Source: Acidimicrobiia bacterium (lineage in GTDB: Bacteria; Actinomycetota; Acidimicrobiia; Acidimicrobiales; AC-14). From it: a stretch of 5,086 nucleotides of DNA. The position numbers were made by a program, and so were the translations under genes. Shown here one piece after another: positions 1 to 5,086 of the stretch. The notes beneath the pieces are model-generated. The model did no database searches. It worked only from the letters and a program-made list of their open reading frames with translations, and was not told the origin of the DNA. The DNA is taken from contig JAFAUA010000054.1 of NCBI GenBank assembly GCA_019243595.1, positions 1-5,086 of the forward strand, written 5' to 3'. The number at the start of each line of letters is the position of its first letter. The first letter of the stretch is position 1.

Positions 1-324
1 AGCTTCGGCAAGGCACCGATCGAGCCGGGCAAGTTCTACAGCAAGGCGCCCGACGGGGCCTGGCACCTCAGCCCCGCGTTCGGCCCCACGGGGTTCCCGC
101 CTGCGCCACAGCCGAACCCGAACACGCCCCCCAACGCGCCGCTCAGCGTGACGCCGCTCAACGGGGGCACCCTGGGCGACACCACGACGTTCAAGTCGAC
201 GGGCGCGATCCAGAGCTTCCCGCCGGCGCTCGTGGCCCCCTCGATCACGTTCACCAAGGCCGGTACGTACACCTATGTGTGCTTGATCCACCCGAAGATG
301 GGGGGCGTGGTCCAGGTGAGCTGA
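1..324 (+). CDS. Blue (type 1) copper protein, cupredoxin domain, C-terminal part
   Basis: Frame 1 is open from the window edge to a TGA at 322-324, giving the last 107 residues; the start lies outside the window. The end of the protein is the classic cupredoxin C-terminus: a PSITFTKAGTYTYVC strand, then the ligand loop Cys94-Leu-Ile-His97-Pro-Lys-Met100 and GGVVQV (numbering from the window edge). In this family the Cys, His and Met bind one copper together with an upstream His. That first His is not identifiable here and probably lies just before the window, because the opening SFGKAP resembles what follows the HTV ligand strand. The Cys-x2-His-x2-Met spacing matches amicyanin; plastocyanin and pseudoazurin have Cys-x2-His-x4-Met. 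Residues 33-47 are rich in Pro and Asn, an uncommonly long linker between strands. Such proteins are usually exported electron carriers; a signal peptide cannot be checked here. The family call is firm, the redox partner unknown. Confidence 0.88.
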   Translation, partial: SFGKAPIEPGKFYSKAPDGAWHLSPAFGPTGFPPAPQPNPNTPPNAPLSVTPLNGGTLGDTTTFKSTGAIQSFPPALVAPSITFTKAGTYTYVCLIHPKMGGVVQVS

Positions 325-381
325 GCACGGGCCGATCTGGCCCCGCTACGCTCTCGGCGGGGTGTAGTACCGATCGTTGAG

Positions 382-419
382 ACGGAAAGACCGGTTCCCT
401 TGTGGACCGGTCTTTCTGT
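382..419. terminator. Terminator-like hairpin after the copper-protein gene
   Basis: The arms ACGGAAAGACCGGT (382-395) and ACCGGTCTTTCTGT (406-419) pair over 14 bp with one G-T wobble, around a 10-nt loop. The 3' arm is T-rich and runs into TTTCC. The hairpin lies 57 bp past the TGA of the copper-protein gene, so it most likely ends that transcript. There is no long T tract, so it is an imperfect intrinsic terminator. As the second barrier for leftward transcripts it could also act in that direction. Confidence 0.65.
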
Positions 420-428
420 TTCCAGAAC

Positions 429-474
429 CGGGCCGTGCACGCGGCCCGACCAAGGGCCGGGAGCTGGTTTCCCG
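429..474. other. Two short stem-loops between the terminators
   Basis: CGGGCCG (429-435) pairs with CGGCCCG (442-448) around a 6-nt loop. CGGGA (458-462) pairs with TCCCG (470-474) around a 7-nt loop. In sequence this GC-rich, short stems can arise by chance. They are noted because they fill the space between the two strong hairpins, giving four stem-loops in under 190 bp. Confidence 0.35.
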
Positions 475-527
475 AGGACTGACTTCTTTGTCGGTTCCGC
501 CTTCGAACAGGCTGGCTCCGAGCCCTG

Positions 528-569
528 GGAAAGGACCCCCTCCTCCTCGCCGGGGGGTCCTTTCCTTTT
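528..569. terminator. Strong hairpin with T tract between converging genes
   Basis: GGAAAGGACCCCC (528-540) and GGGGGTCCTTTCC (553-565) form a perfect 13-bp stem around a 12-nt loop, and TTTT follows at 566-569. This is the textbook shape of a rho-independent terminator on the plus strand, where it would back up the hairpin at 382-419. It also lies about 40 bp past the stop of the minus-strand gene. It can fold in that transcript too, but no T tract follows on that side, so leftward termination is less certain. Confidence 0.75.
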
Positions 570-604
570 CTGGGACCTTTCCTTGGCCTTCCGCTGCGCC
601 GCGC

Positions 605-1735
605 TCAGTCCCGCCAGCGGAGGATGGCGCCGATGCCATCGGTCGGACCGCCGGCACCGGGGATCATGCGGATCCCCGCACCCGTGCCGAGAGCGGCCCG
701 GATGGCGACGTCGACCAGGGCGCCGGCGTTGGCCTCGGCCTCCGCGACACCGAGGTCGGTCAGGTCGGTCGACCGCCCGGAGACGGGGATGGCCTCGGGC
801 CCGAACCACACCGTGCGGTCGTCGTCGGGGTCGGCGTGGACGAGGAGAACCTCAACCTGCGCTCGAGTGAGCGCGGCGAGCGTGTCCTCGGCACCCTCGA
901 CAGCGCGGTCGGCCTGTCCCCGCTCCTCGCGGAACTTGGCGAGCAGGTCCTTGGTGTCGGCGGCCACGGCCGTCGCCACGAGGCGCGTCACTTCCTCGGC
1001 GACGGCGTCGACCGACCCGTCGGGCGTCCGATTCCCGGAGATGTCGCCGACGAGGTCGAGCACGCGCGCGGGCAGGGCCTGCTTCACCAGCTCGACGGCG
1101 CGCACGTCGCCGCCTACGGCGATCAGCCGCGGCTGCTCCTTGTCGACCAGTTCGACCAACGCATCGGCCACGTCGGACGCGTTGGCCTCCCAGACGTTCT
1201 CGGCGCGCCGCTGGTACCGGCTCTGCGACCATCCGCCCGGCTTGGCCTTGTGGATGGGATCGTCGGCGCCGCCAGCCTCCATGTGGTGGTCGCCGCCGCC
1301 GGGGTGGAAGACGAACAGGTCGCCGCCCTTGCGGTCCACCAGGGCGACGACGTGGGGAACCTGGGACTGCCGCCACTCGAGCAGCGGCCCGATCATCGGC
1401 GGGGCGCCCCACCGCCCCACGTCTCGCGTCGGCGGCTCGGGTTCGTGGGACACGTGGAGAAGACCGCTCGCGTTGGCGATCACGACCAGGCACTCCCCCT
1501 CCAGATGGGCGTCGGGGACGAGCTGGTCGACGGCCTCGAGGATGGCGTCGTCGACGCCCTGGCCAGCCAGGTCCCTCCGAAGGTCCTTCCACCGCAGCTC
1601 GGAACGCTGGGCTGCATTCTCGATCGCCGCCTCTGTCGCCAGGTAAACGGTGAGGAAGGGGCCGTTGCCGAGGACGACGTCGATCAGGTCGGGGGCCGAA
1701 ATGGCGCCCGCGGGGGTCACACCGGTGTGCTCCAT
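605..1735 (-). CDS. eRF1/Vms1-like protein (baeRF family, Rv2629-type)
   Basis: The protein has 376 residues, close to the roughly 370 of the mycobacterial Rv2629 group that it resembles. It is recognised by order and motifs. An N-terminal region (about 1-125) includes NGPFLTVYL at 24-32. An eRF1-domain-2-like middle (about 126-280) has HVVALVDRKGGDLFVF at 128-143, then the loop Gly167-Gly-Trp-Ser-Gln171-SRYQRRAEN, at the place of the release-factor GGQ loop. An L7Ae-like C-terminal part follows, with VEVLLVHADP at 294-303, GAGIRMIP near 352-359 and the terminal GIGAILRW. Strict GGQ is replaced by GGWSQ, which still fits the GxxQ pattern of the tRNA-cleaving protein Vms1. Relatives are release-factor-like proteins thought to act on ribosomes or peptidyl-tRNA, some in dormancy or stress; its own activity is not shown. 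It is cytosolic, with no signal or membrane segment. The ATG has GGAAGG (1745-1750, minus strand) 9 nt upstream. Spacing of 30 bp to the transglycosylase suggests co-transcription. Confidence 0.82.
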   Translation of the reverse strand: MEHTGVTPAGAISAPDLIDVVLGNGPFLTVYLATEAAIENAAQRSELRWKDLRRDLAGQGVDDAILEAVDQLVPDAHLEGECLVVIANASGLLHVSHEPEPPTRDVGRWGAPPMIGPLLEWRQSQVPHVVALVDRKGGDLFVFHPGGGDHHMEAGGADDPIHKAKPGGWSQSRYQRRAENVWEANASDVADALVELVDKEQPRLIAVGGDVRAVELVKQALPARVLDLVGDISGNRTPDGSVDAVAEEVTRLVATAVAADTKDLLAKFREERGQADRAVEGAEDTLAALTRAQVEVLLVHADPDDDRTVWFGPEAIPVSGRSTDLTDLGVAEAEANAGALVDVAIRAALGTGAGIRMIPGAGGPTDGIGAILRWRD

Positions 1736-1744
1736 ACCTAGGAA

Positions 1745-1750
1745 CCTTCC
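1745..1750 (-). promoter_or_regulatory. Ribosome binding site of the release-factor-like gene
   Basis: GGAAGG on the minus strand lies 9 nt before the ATG at 1735, within the 30-bp gap after the transglycosylase stop. It supports this start and independent translation of the second gene of the pair. Confidence 0.6.
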
Positions 1751-1765
1751 CGATGCGGCCGTCGA

Positions 1766-2350
1766 CTATTCGGCGCCCTTGGCGGTCTCCATCTGGGCGG
1801 ACACGTCCAGCACCCGGGCCACGTACTCCCAGGAGTGGTTGTAGTTCCACAGCGCGGTCGCCAGCGTGGCGCGGTCACCGGCGCCGTTCGCGCACAGGAG
1901 CTTGCCGGCGGTGGCGATGGCGTCGGCCGGATCGTGCACGTCGGTGCGACCGTCGCCGTCGCCGTCGGTGGCGTAGGCCTTCCAGGTGCCCGGCAAAAAC
2001 TGCATGGGACCGACGGCACCGGCCTTGGAGCGCACGGCGTCGCGGCCGTGCTGGGTCTCGACCTCGCCGACCGCGGCGATCACCGTCCAGGGAAGGCCCG
2101 GGCAGGCGTCCGCGGCGCGCCGGTACATGGCCGGGTACGACCTGGGGTCGACCGCCGCCCTGCGGTGCGTTGGGGGGCTGAGCGCGGAGATCAGCGATGC
2201 CGACTCGGTCGGGAAGCTGACCGCAATCGAGACCACCACCGCGCCCACGGCCGCGATGAAGAAGCGCAGCGCCCTCGCGCTACGTCGCCTGTGGTCCCGC
2301 CCGCGGGACAGGACCAAACCCCGGTGCTGCCGCCCGCTCAACCCCACCAA
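1766..2350 (-). CDS. Lytic murein transglycosylase, membrane-anchored or secreted
   Basis: This 194-residue protein carries an MltB/SLT-type lytic transglycosylase domain, which cleaves the MurNAc-GlcNAc bond of peptidoglycan and forms a 1,6-anhydro end. After an Arg-rich start there is one hydrophobic segment (about 30-46, FFIAAVGAVVVSIAVSF), a signal anchor or signal peptide without a clear cleavage site, placing the enzyme outside the membrane. The catalytic core follows: VGEVETQHGR (94-103), where Glu98 is the likely catalytic acid; AGAVGPMQFLPGTW (110-123); the Asp-rich loop DGDGDGRTD (129-137), an EF-hand-like calcium site; DPADAI (140-145); and LWNYNHSWEYV (167-177). Cys83 and Cys153 could form a disulfide. 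No ATG fits: the frame opens at 2374 and possible starts are TTG 2350, GTG 2347, TTG 2341 or TTG 2317, none with a good ribosome site. The 5' end is therefore uncertain by about 35 bp. The enzyme class is firm. It is probably the first gene of a unit with the downstream release-factor-like gene. Confidence 0.88.
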   Translation of the reverse strand: MVGLSGRQHRGLVLSRGRDHRRRSARALRFFIAAVGAVVVSIAVSFPTESASLISALSPPTHRRAAVDPRSYPAMYRRAADACPGLPWTVIAAVGEVETQHGRDAVRSKAGAVGPMQFLPGTWKAYATDGDGDGRTDVHDPADAIATAGKLLCANGAGDRATLATALWNYNHSWEYVARVLDVSAQMETAKGAE

Positions 2351-2379
2351 GCCAGCAGACTGTGGATATCTACGTCAAA

Positions 2380-2400
2380 CCGGTGGACGGCCGGTGGACG
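2380..2400. repeat. Tandem 10-bp direct repeat in the divergent promoter
   Basis: CCGGTGGACG occurs at 2380-2389 and again, perfectly, at 2391-2400, separated by one G, so the period is 11 bp or about one helical turn. Two same-face half-sites between divergent genes fit an operator for a regulator encoded elsewhere, but a chance repeat in GC-rich DNA cannot be excluded. No regulator gene is in the window. Confidence 0.5.
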
Positions 2401-2434
2401 AGTTGGGGATGCCGATCGGCCCCCCTCGTGCGGT

Positions 2435-2440
2435 TATCGT
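2435..2440 (+). promoter_or_regulatory. Candidate -10 box for the ligase/P450 unit
   Basis: TATCGT fits the TAnnnT pattern, and its last base is 9 nt before the A of the ligase ATG. Transcription would then begin at or within a few bases of the start codon. This agrees with the lack of any Shine-Dalgarno sequence there and suggests a leaderless mRNA, which is common in actinobacteria. No clear -35 box is seen. Confidence 0.35.
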
Positions 2441-2449
2441 CGCCCGCAC

Positions 2450-4072
2450 ATGGGCCTGGACTACCAGCCCCGCTCGGTAGCGCCCGACCTCGCGTCGGCC
2501 TATCGACGCGACGGGCTCTGGACCGACCAGAGCCTGGGCTCCCTGCTCGCCGACCACCTTGCTGCCCATCGCGAGCAGTCCTTCAAGCTCCGTTCGGAGC
2601 TCCGCCCCTGGGCCGGCACCTTCGGAGACGTGCTCGACGGGAGCCGGCGGGTCGCCGCCGGTATGGCCCGCGCCGGGATCGGTGCCGGCGACGTCGTTGC
2701 CTTCCAGCTCCCCAACTGGATCGAGGCGGCACTGGTCTTCTACGGCGCCAGCTTGCTGGGGGCGGTCGTCGTGCCGATCGTGCACTTCTACGGCGCCAAG
2801 GAGCTGCGCTACATCCTCGACCGGTCGGGGGCGCGGCTGCTCGTCACCGCCGACACCTTCCGCGGAATCGACTACCTCTCGATGCTCGACGGGCTGGTCG
2901 ACGACCTCGGCGCCCTCGAGCACGTCTACGTCGTCGGCGACTCCGCCGGGCATTGGGAGCCGTTCACCGCGCTGGTCGACGGCGACGATCGGGTGGAGCA
3001 GGCAGTGCCGGTCGACCCCGCGTCGGCGGCCCTGGTCGCCTGGACATCGGGGACCACGTCGGACCCCAAGGGTGTCGTCCACTCCCAGCGCACGTTCGCA
3101 GCCGAGGCCCGGCAGCTCTCGGCCGCCCGGTCGGGACCGCCGAACCTCATGGGCGCGCCGGTCGGCCACGGCATTGGGCTGCTGGGCGGCCTCATCGTTC
3201 CCGTCATCGACGGCGCCCCCACCCAGATGATCGACACCTGGGACCCGGGCGTCGTGCTGGCCGCCATGGTCGAGGACAAGGTCTCCGCCGCCACCGGCGC
3301 CACCTTCTTCCTCACCAGCCTCCTCGACCATCCCGACTTCGGCCCCGAGCACGCCGAGCTCATGCCGGTGGCAGCGATGGGGGGCGCGCCGGTGCCGAGA
3401 GCCGTCGCCGACCGGGTCGTCGGCCTCGGGATGTCGATGGTCCGCATGTACGGGTCGACCGAGCACCCGTCGACGACGGGCAGCCAGATCGGAACCGACC
3501 CGACGGAGAAGGGGCTCTACACCGACGGCCGCCCGCTCCCGGGCGTCGACATCCGCCTCGTCGACGAGGACGCTAAGGACGTGGTGGAGGGCGCGCCGGG
3601 CGAGATCTGGAGCAGGGGCCCCGACCTGTTCGAGGGTTACACCGACCCGGCGCTGACGGCGGCAGCGATCTCCGACGACGGCTGGTACCTCACAGGCGAC
3701 ATCGGCGTGCTCGACGCCGACGGGTACCTCACGATCACGGATCGCAAGAAGGACATCATCATCCGCGGCGGCGAGAACGTCAGCGCCGCCGAGGTGGAGG
3801 AGCTGCTGCTGCGGATGCCCGGCGTGGCCGAGGTGGCGGTGGTCGCCGCGCCTGATCCCAGGCTCGGCGAGCACGCCTGCGCCTTCGTCCGCGTGCTTCC
3901 CGATGACGGGATGGCGCCCGACCTCGACACCGTACGTGCGCATCTGGCCCATGCTGGTCTCGCCCGCCAGAAGTGGCCCGAGGAGCTCCGGGAGGTCGCC
4001 GACTTCCCGCGCACGGCTTCGGGGAAGATCCAGAAATTCGCGCTCCGGGCTCAACTGCGGGGAGAATCGTGA
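2450..4072 (+). CDS. AMP-forming acyl-CoA ligase (FadD/AliA-like)
   Basis: This complete 540-residue ANL-superfamily ligase activates a carboxylic acid to an acyl-adenylate and then to the CoA thioester. All core motifs are intact: the phosphate loop TSGTTSDPKG (199-208), A5 YGSTE (334-338), A7 YLTGD (413-417), the hinge DRKKD (431-435), RGGEN (439-443), and PRTASGKIQKF (520-530) with the catalytic Lys526. The N-terminus and PIVHFYGAKELRYILDRSG (109-127) recall cyclohexanecarboxylate-CoA ligase (AliA)-type and FadD proteins, so an alicyclic, aromatic or fatty acid is plausible. The substrate cannot be fixed from sequence. It appears cytosolic. The ATG at 2450 is chosen because the homologous N-terminus begins there; the frame stays open back to 1835, but that part is an antisense shadow of the transglycosylase gene. 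No Shine-Dalgarno precedes it. The P450 gene starts 4 bp after its stop, so the two are almost surely one operon. Confidence 0.93.
   Translation: MGLDYQPRSVAPDLASAYRRDGLWTDQSLGSLLADHLAAHREQSFKLRSELRPWAGTFGDVLDGSRRVAAGMARAGIGAGDVVAFQLPNWIEAALVFYGASLLGAVVVPIVHFYGAKELRYILDRSGARLLVTADTFRGIDYLSMLDGLVDDLGALEHVYVVGDSAGHWEPFTALVDGDDRVEQAVPVDPASAALVAWTSGTTSDPKGVVHSQRTFAAEARQLSAARSGPPNLMGAPVGHGIGLLGGLIVPVIDGAPTQMIDTWDPGVVLAAMVEDKVSAATGATFFLTSLLDHPDFGPEHAELMPVAAMGGAPVPRAVADRVVGLGMSMVRMYGSTEHPSTTGSQIGTDPTEKGLYTDGRPLPGVDIRLVDEDAKDVVEGAPGEIWSRGPDLFEGYTDPALTAAAISDDGWYLTGDIGVLDADGYLTITDRKKDIIIRGGENVSAAEVEELLLRMPGVAEVAVVAAPDPRLGEHACAFVRVLPDDGMAPDLDTVRAHLAHAGLARQKWPEELREVADFPRTASGKIQKFALRAQLRGES
4059..4064 (+). 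promoter_or_regulatory. Ribosome binding site of the P450 gene
   Basis: GGGGAG lies inside the last codons of the ligase gene, 12 nt before the P450 ATG at 4077. The spacing is slightly long, but with a 4-bp intergenic gap, translation may also be coupled to termination of the ligase. Confidence 0.5.
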
Positions 4073-4076
4073 GCCG

Positions 4077-5086
4077 ATGACCATCGAAGTCGATCCGTTC
4101 CAGAGGTTCGAGGAGGCCCAGGCCGGGGGCGACCGCGACCCGTACCCCGATTGGGCCGAGATGCGGGCACGGGGTCCCGTGCACGAGGTCGACCTGCGGG
4201 CCGAGTACGACCTCGACGAGTCGATCGAGATCGACCTGCCTCCGGCGTACGTCGTGCTCAGCTACGAGGGCGTCACCCAGGTGCTGCGGGACCCGGGGTC
4301 GTTCTCGTCGTCGTTCTACGCGGACACGATGGGCGCGGTGATGGGCCACTCGATCCTGGAGATGGACGAGCCGGAGCACCACCACTACCGGGGCCTCATC
4401 CAGCAGGCGTTCACCAAGAAGGCACTGGATCGGTGGCGGGACGAGCTGGTGCGGCCGATGGTGGAGTCGATCGTGGACGAGCTCGCGGCGCGTGGGCACG
4501 GCGACCTGGTGCGGGAGCTGACGTTCCCGTTCCCCGTTCGGGTGATCGCGGGCATGCTCGGTTTGCCGGCCGAGGACCTGCCCCAGTTCCACCGGTGGGC
4601 GGTCGAACTCATCAGCGTCGGCTTCGATTTCGAGGTCGGTGTCGCCGCGTCAGAGAAGCTGCGTGACTACTTCGCCTCGGTGCTGGCCCCCCGCCGGACG
4701 CACCCAGAGGCCGACCTGATCTCCGTGCTGGCCCAGGCCTCGCTCGACGGCCAGCAGCTCGACGACGAGCAGATCTTCGCCTTCCTCCGCCTGCTCCTCC
4801 CGGCCGGCGCCGAGACGACGTACCGGTCGTCGAGCAACCTGCTGTTCGGGCTCCTCACCCACACCGACCAGCTCGACGCCCTGCGCGCCGACCGGTCGCT
4901 GTTGCCGCAGGCGATCGAGGAAGGGATCAGGTGGGAGCCGCCCCTGACGGCCATCGCCCGCTGGGCGACCCGCCCGGTCGAGATCGACGGCGTGCCGGTC
5001 ACGGCCGCGTCCCTGATCCAGGTGAACATGGGAGCAGCCAATCGCGACCCGAAGCGGTGGGAGCGGCCCGAGGAGTTCGACATCCT
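4077..5086 (+). CDS. Cytochrome P450, truncated by the window end
   Basis: An open frame runs from the ATG at 4077 to the window edge, giving 336 residues of an expected 400 or so. It is a soluble bacterial P450 with no membrane anchor, a heme monooxygenase that takes electrons from a separate ferredoxin. Visible landmarks: the C-helix stretch EMDEPEHHHYRGLIQQAFT (95-113), with His101 and Arg105 in the heme-propionate positions; the I-helix LLLPAGAETT (239-248), with the oxygen-activating acid-Thr pair Glu246-Thr247; the K-helix ExxR at Glu282-Arg285; Arg295 after it; and AANRDPKRWERPEEFD (320-335) leading into the meander. The heme-binding Cys motif lies beyond the edge. Residues 37-56 form an unusually acidic insertion before the first beta sheet. 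The ligase 4 bp upstream suggests that both act on the same acid or its CoA ester, as in lipid, steroid side-chain or alicyclic acid pathways. CYP family and substrate cannot be assigned. Confidence 0.93.
   Translation, partial: MTIEVDPFQRFEEAQAGGDRDPYPDWAEMRARGPVHEVDLRAEYDLDESIEIDLPPAYVVLSYEGVTQVLRDPGSFSSSFYADTMGAVMGHSILEMDEPEHHHYRGLIQQAFTKKALDRWRDELVRPMVESIVDELAARGHGDLVRELTFPFPVRVIAGMLGLPAEDLPQFHRWAVELISVGFDFEVGVAASEKLRDYFASVLAPRRTHPEADLISVLAQASLDGQQLDDEQIFAFLRLLLPAGAETTYRSSSNLLFGLLTHTDQLDALRADRSLLPQAIEEGIRWEPPLTAIARWATRPVEIDGVPVTAASLIQVNMGAANRDPKRWERPEEFDI

Larger units (their letters stand above)
325..604. other. Convergent intergenic region, no gene
   Basis: This 280-bp stretch separates the stop of the copper-protein gene (plus strand) from the stop of the release-factor-like gene (minus strand). 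I find no credible coding frame; the open frames crossing it are extensions of antisense shadows. Its content is a run of stem-loops: two strong terminator-like hairpins and two weaker ones between them, described separately. No convincing promoter or RNA gene was recognised. Confidence 0.7.
2351..2449. promoter_or_regulatory. Divergent promoter region
   Basis: About 100 bp separates the leftward transglycosylase gene from the rightward acyl-CoA ligase gene, so promoters of both units should lie here. On the minus strand TTGACG (2378-2373) resembles a -35 box, but no good -10 follows at 16-18 bp. On the plus strand TATCGT (2435-2440) resembles a -10 box placed just before the ligase ATG, without a good -35. 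A tandem direct repeat sits between the two candidates. Confidence 0.5.

Noticed and set aside
340..380. TAGTAC near 365 as a -10 box for a small RNA covering the hairpins
   Set aside because: It lacks the final T of the TAnnnT pattern and there is no -35 element at the right distance; too weak to call a promoter.
491..520. TTCGAA motif resembling a tRNA T-loop
   Set aside because: On either strand the flanking bases pair for only about 3 bp, and no acceptor stem, anticodon arm or D-arm can be drawn around it.
377..1741. Long plus-strand open frame of 454 codons
   Set aside because: It lies antisense to the release-factor-like gene and crosses the hairpin region. Its composition is that of a third-position GC shadow and it has no recognisable motif.
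1835..2449. In-frame upstream extension of the ligase gene (would give 745 residues)
   Set aside because: The extra 205 residues are the antisense of the transglycosylase gene and the divergent promoter. The ligase homology begins at the ATG at 2450.
2375..4084. Minus-strand open frame of 569 codons
   Set aside because: It is antisense to the intact acyl-CoA ligase; the translation is rich in His, Arg, Gly and Val with no domain, typical of a GC shadow.
3780..4666. Open frames in other registers over the ligase end and P450 start (minus 3780-4592, plus 4151-4666)
   Set aside because: They overlap two genes with complete motif sets and show only Arg/Pro/Gly-rich shadow sequence.
1..5086. Search for CRISPR arrays, insertion sequences, toxin-antitoxin pairs or a defence system
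   Set aside because: No regularly spaced repeats, transposase motifs, terminal inverted repeats or small paired genes were seen; the genes are ordinary metabolic, wall and translation-related types.

Overview
The window is a GC-rich stretch (roughly 70% G+C by eye) with strong G/C bias at third codon positions, so every real gene casts long open frames on the other strand. Base composition, an actinobacterial-type Vms1/eRF1-like protein and an acyl-CoA ligase/P450 pair point to a high-GC actinomycete, perhaps an acidimicrobial or mycobacterial relative. The lineage is an inference; no rRNA or other taxonomic marker is present.

Layout, left to right. (1) Positions 1-324, plus strand: the C-terminal part of a type 1 (blue) copper protein, with an amicyanin-like Cys-x2-His-x2-Met ligand loop. 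(2) Positions 325-604: a gene-free stretch between converging genes. It holds two strong terminator-like hairpins (382-419 and 528-569) with two weaker stem-loops between them. (3) Positions 605-2350, minus strand: a probable two-gene unit transcribed leftward. A membrane-anchored or secreted lytic transglycosylase comes first, followed after 30 bp by an eRF1/Vms1-like protein of the bacterial release-factor-like (baeRF, Rv2629-type) group. (4) Positions about 2351-2449: a divergent promoter region carrying a tandem 10-bp direct repeat with an 11-bp period. (5) Positions 2450-5086, plus strand: an AMP-forming acyl-CoA ligase followed 4 bp later by a cytochrome P450. The P450 runs off the right edge before its heme-cysteine motif.

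How the genes may work together. The ligase and P450 are almost certainly co-transcribed and probably act on the same type of molecule, a lipid, alicyclic acid or terpenoid/steroid side chain that is activated to a CoA thioester and hydroxylated. The sequence does not reveal the substrate. The transglycosylase (cell-wall turnover) and the release-factor-like protein (ribosome or tRNA related) share a transcription unit by spacing, but a functional tie is unproven. I see no mobile element, CRISPR array, tRNA or rRNA. Most of the window is ordinary chromosomal gene content. The most notable items are the GGWSQ active-loop motif of the release-factor-like protein, the hairpin cluster between converging genes, and the repeat-bearing divergent promoter with an apparently leaderless ligase gene.
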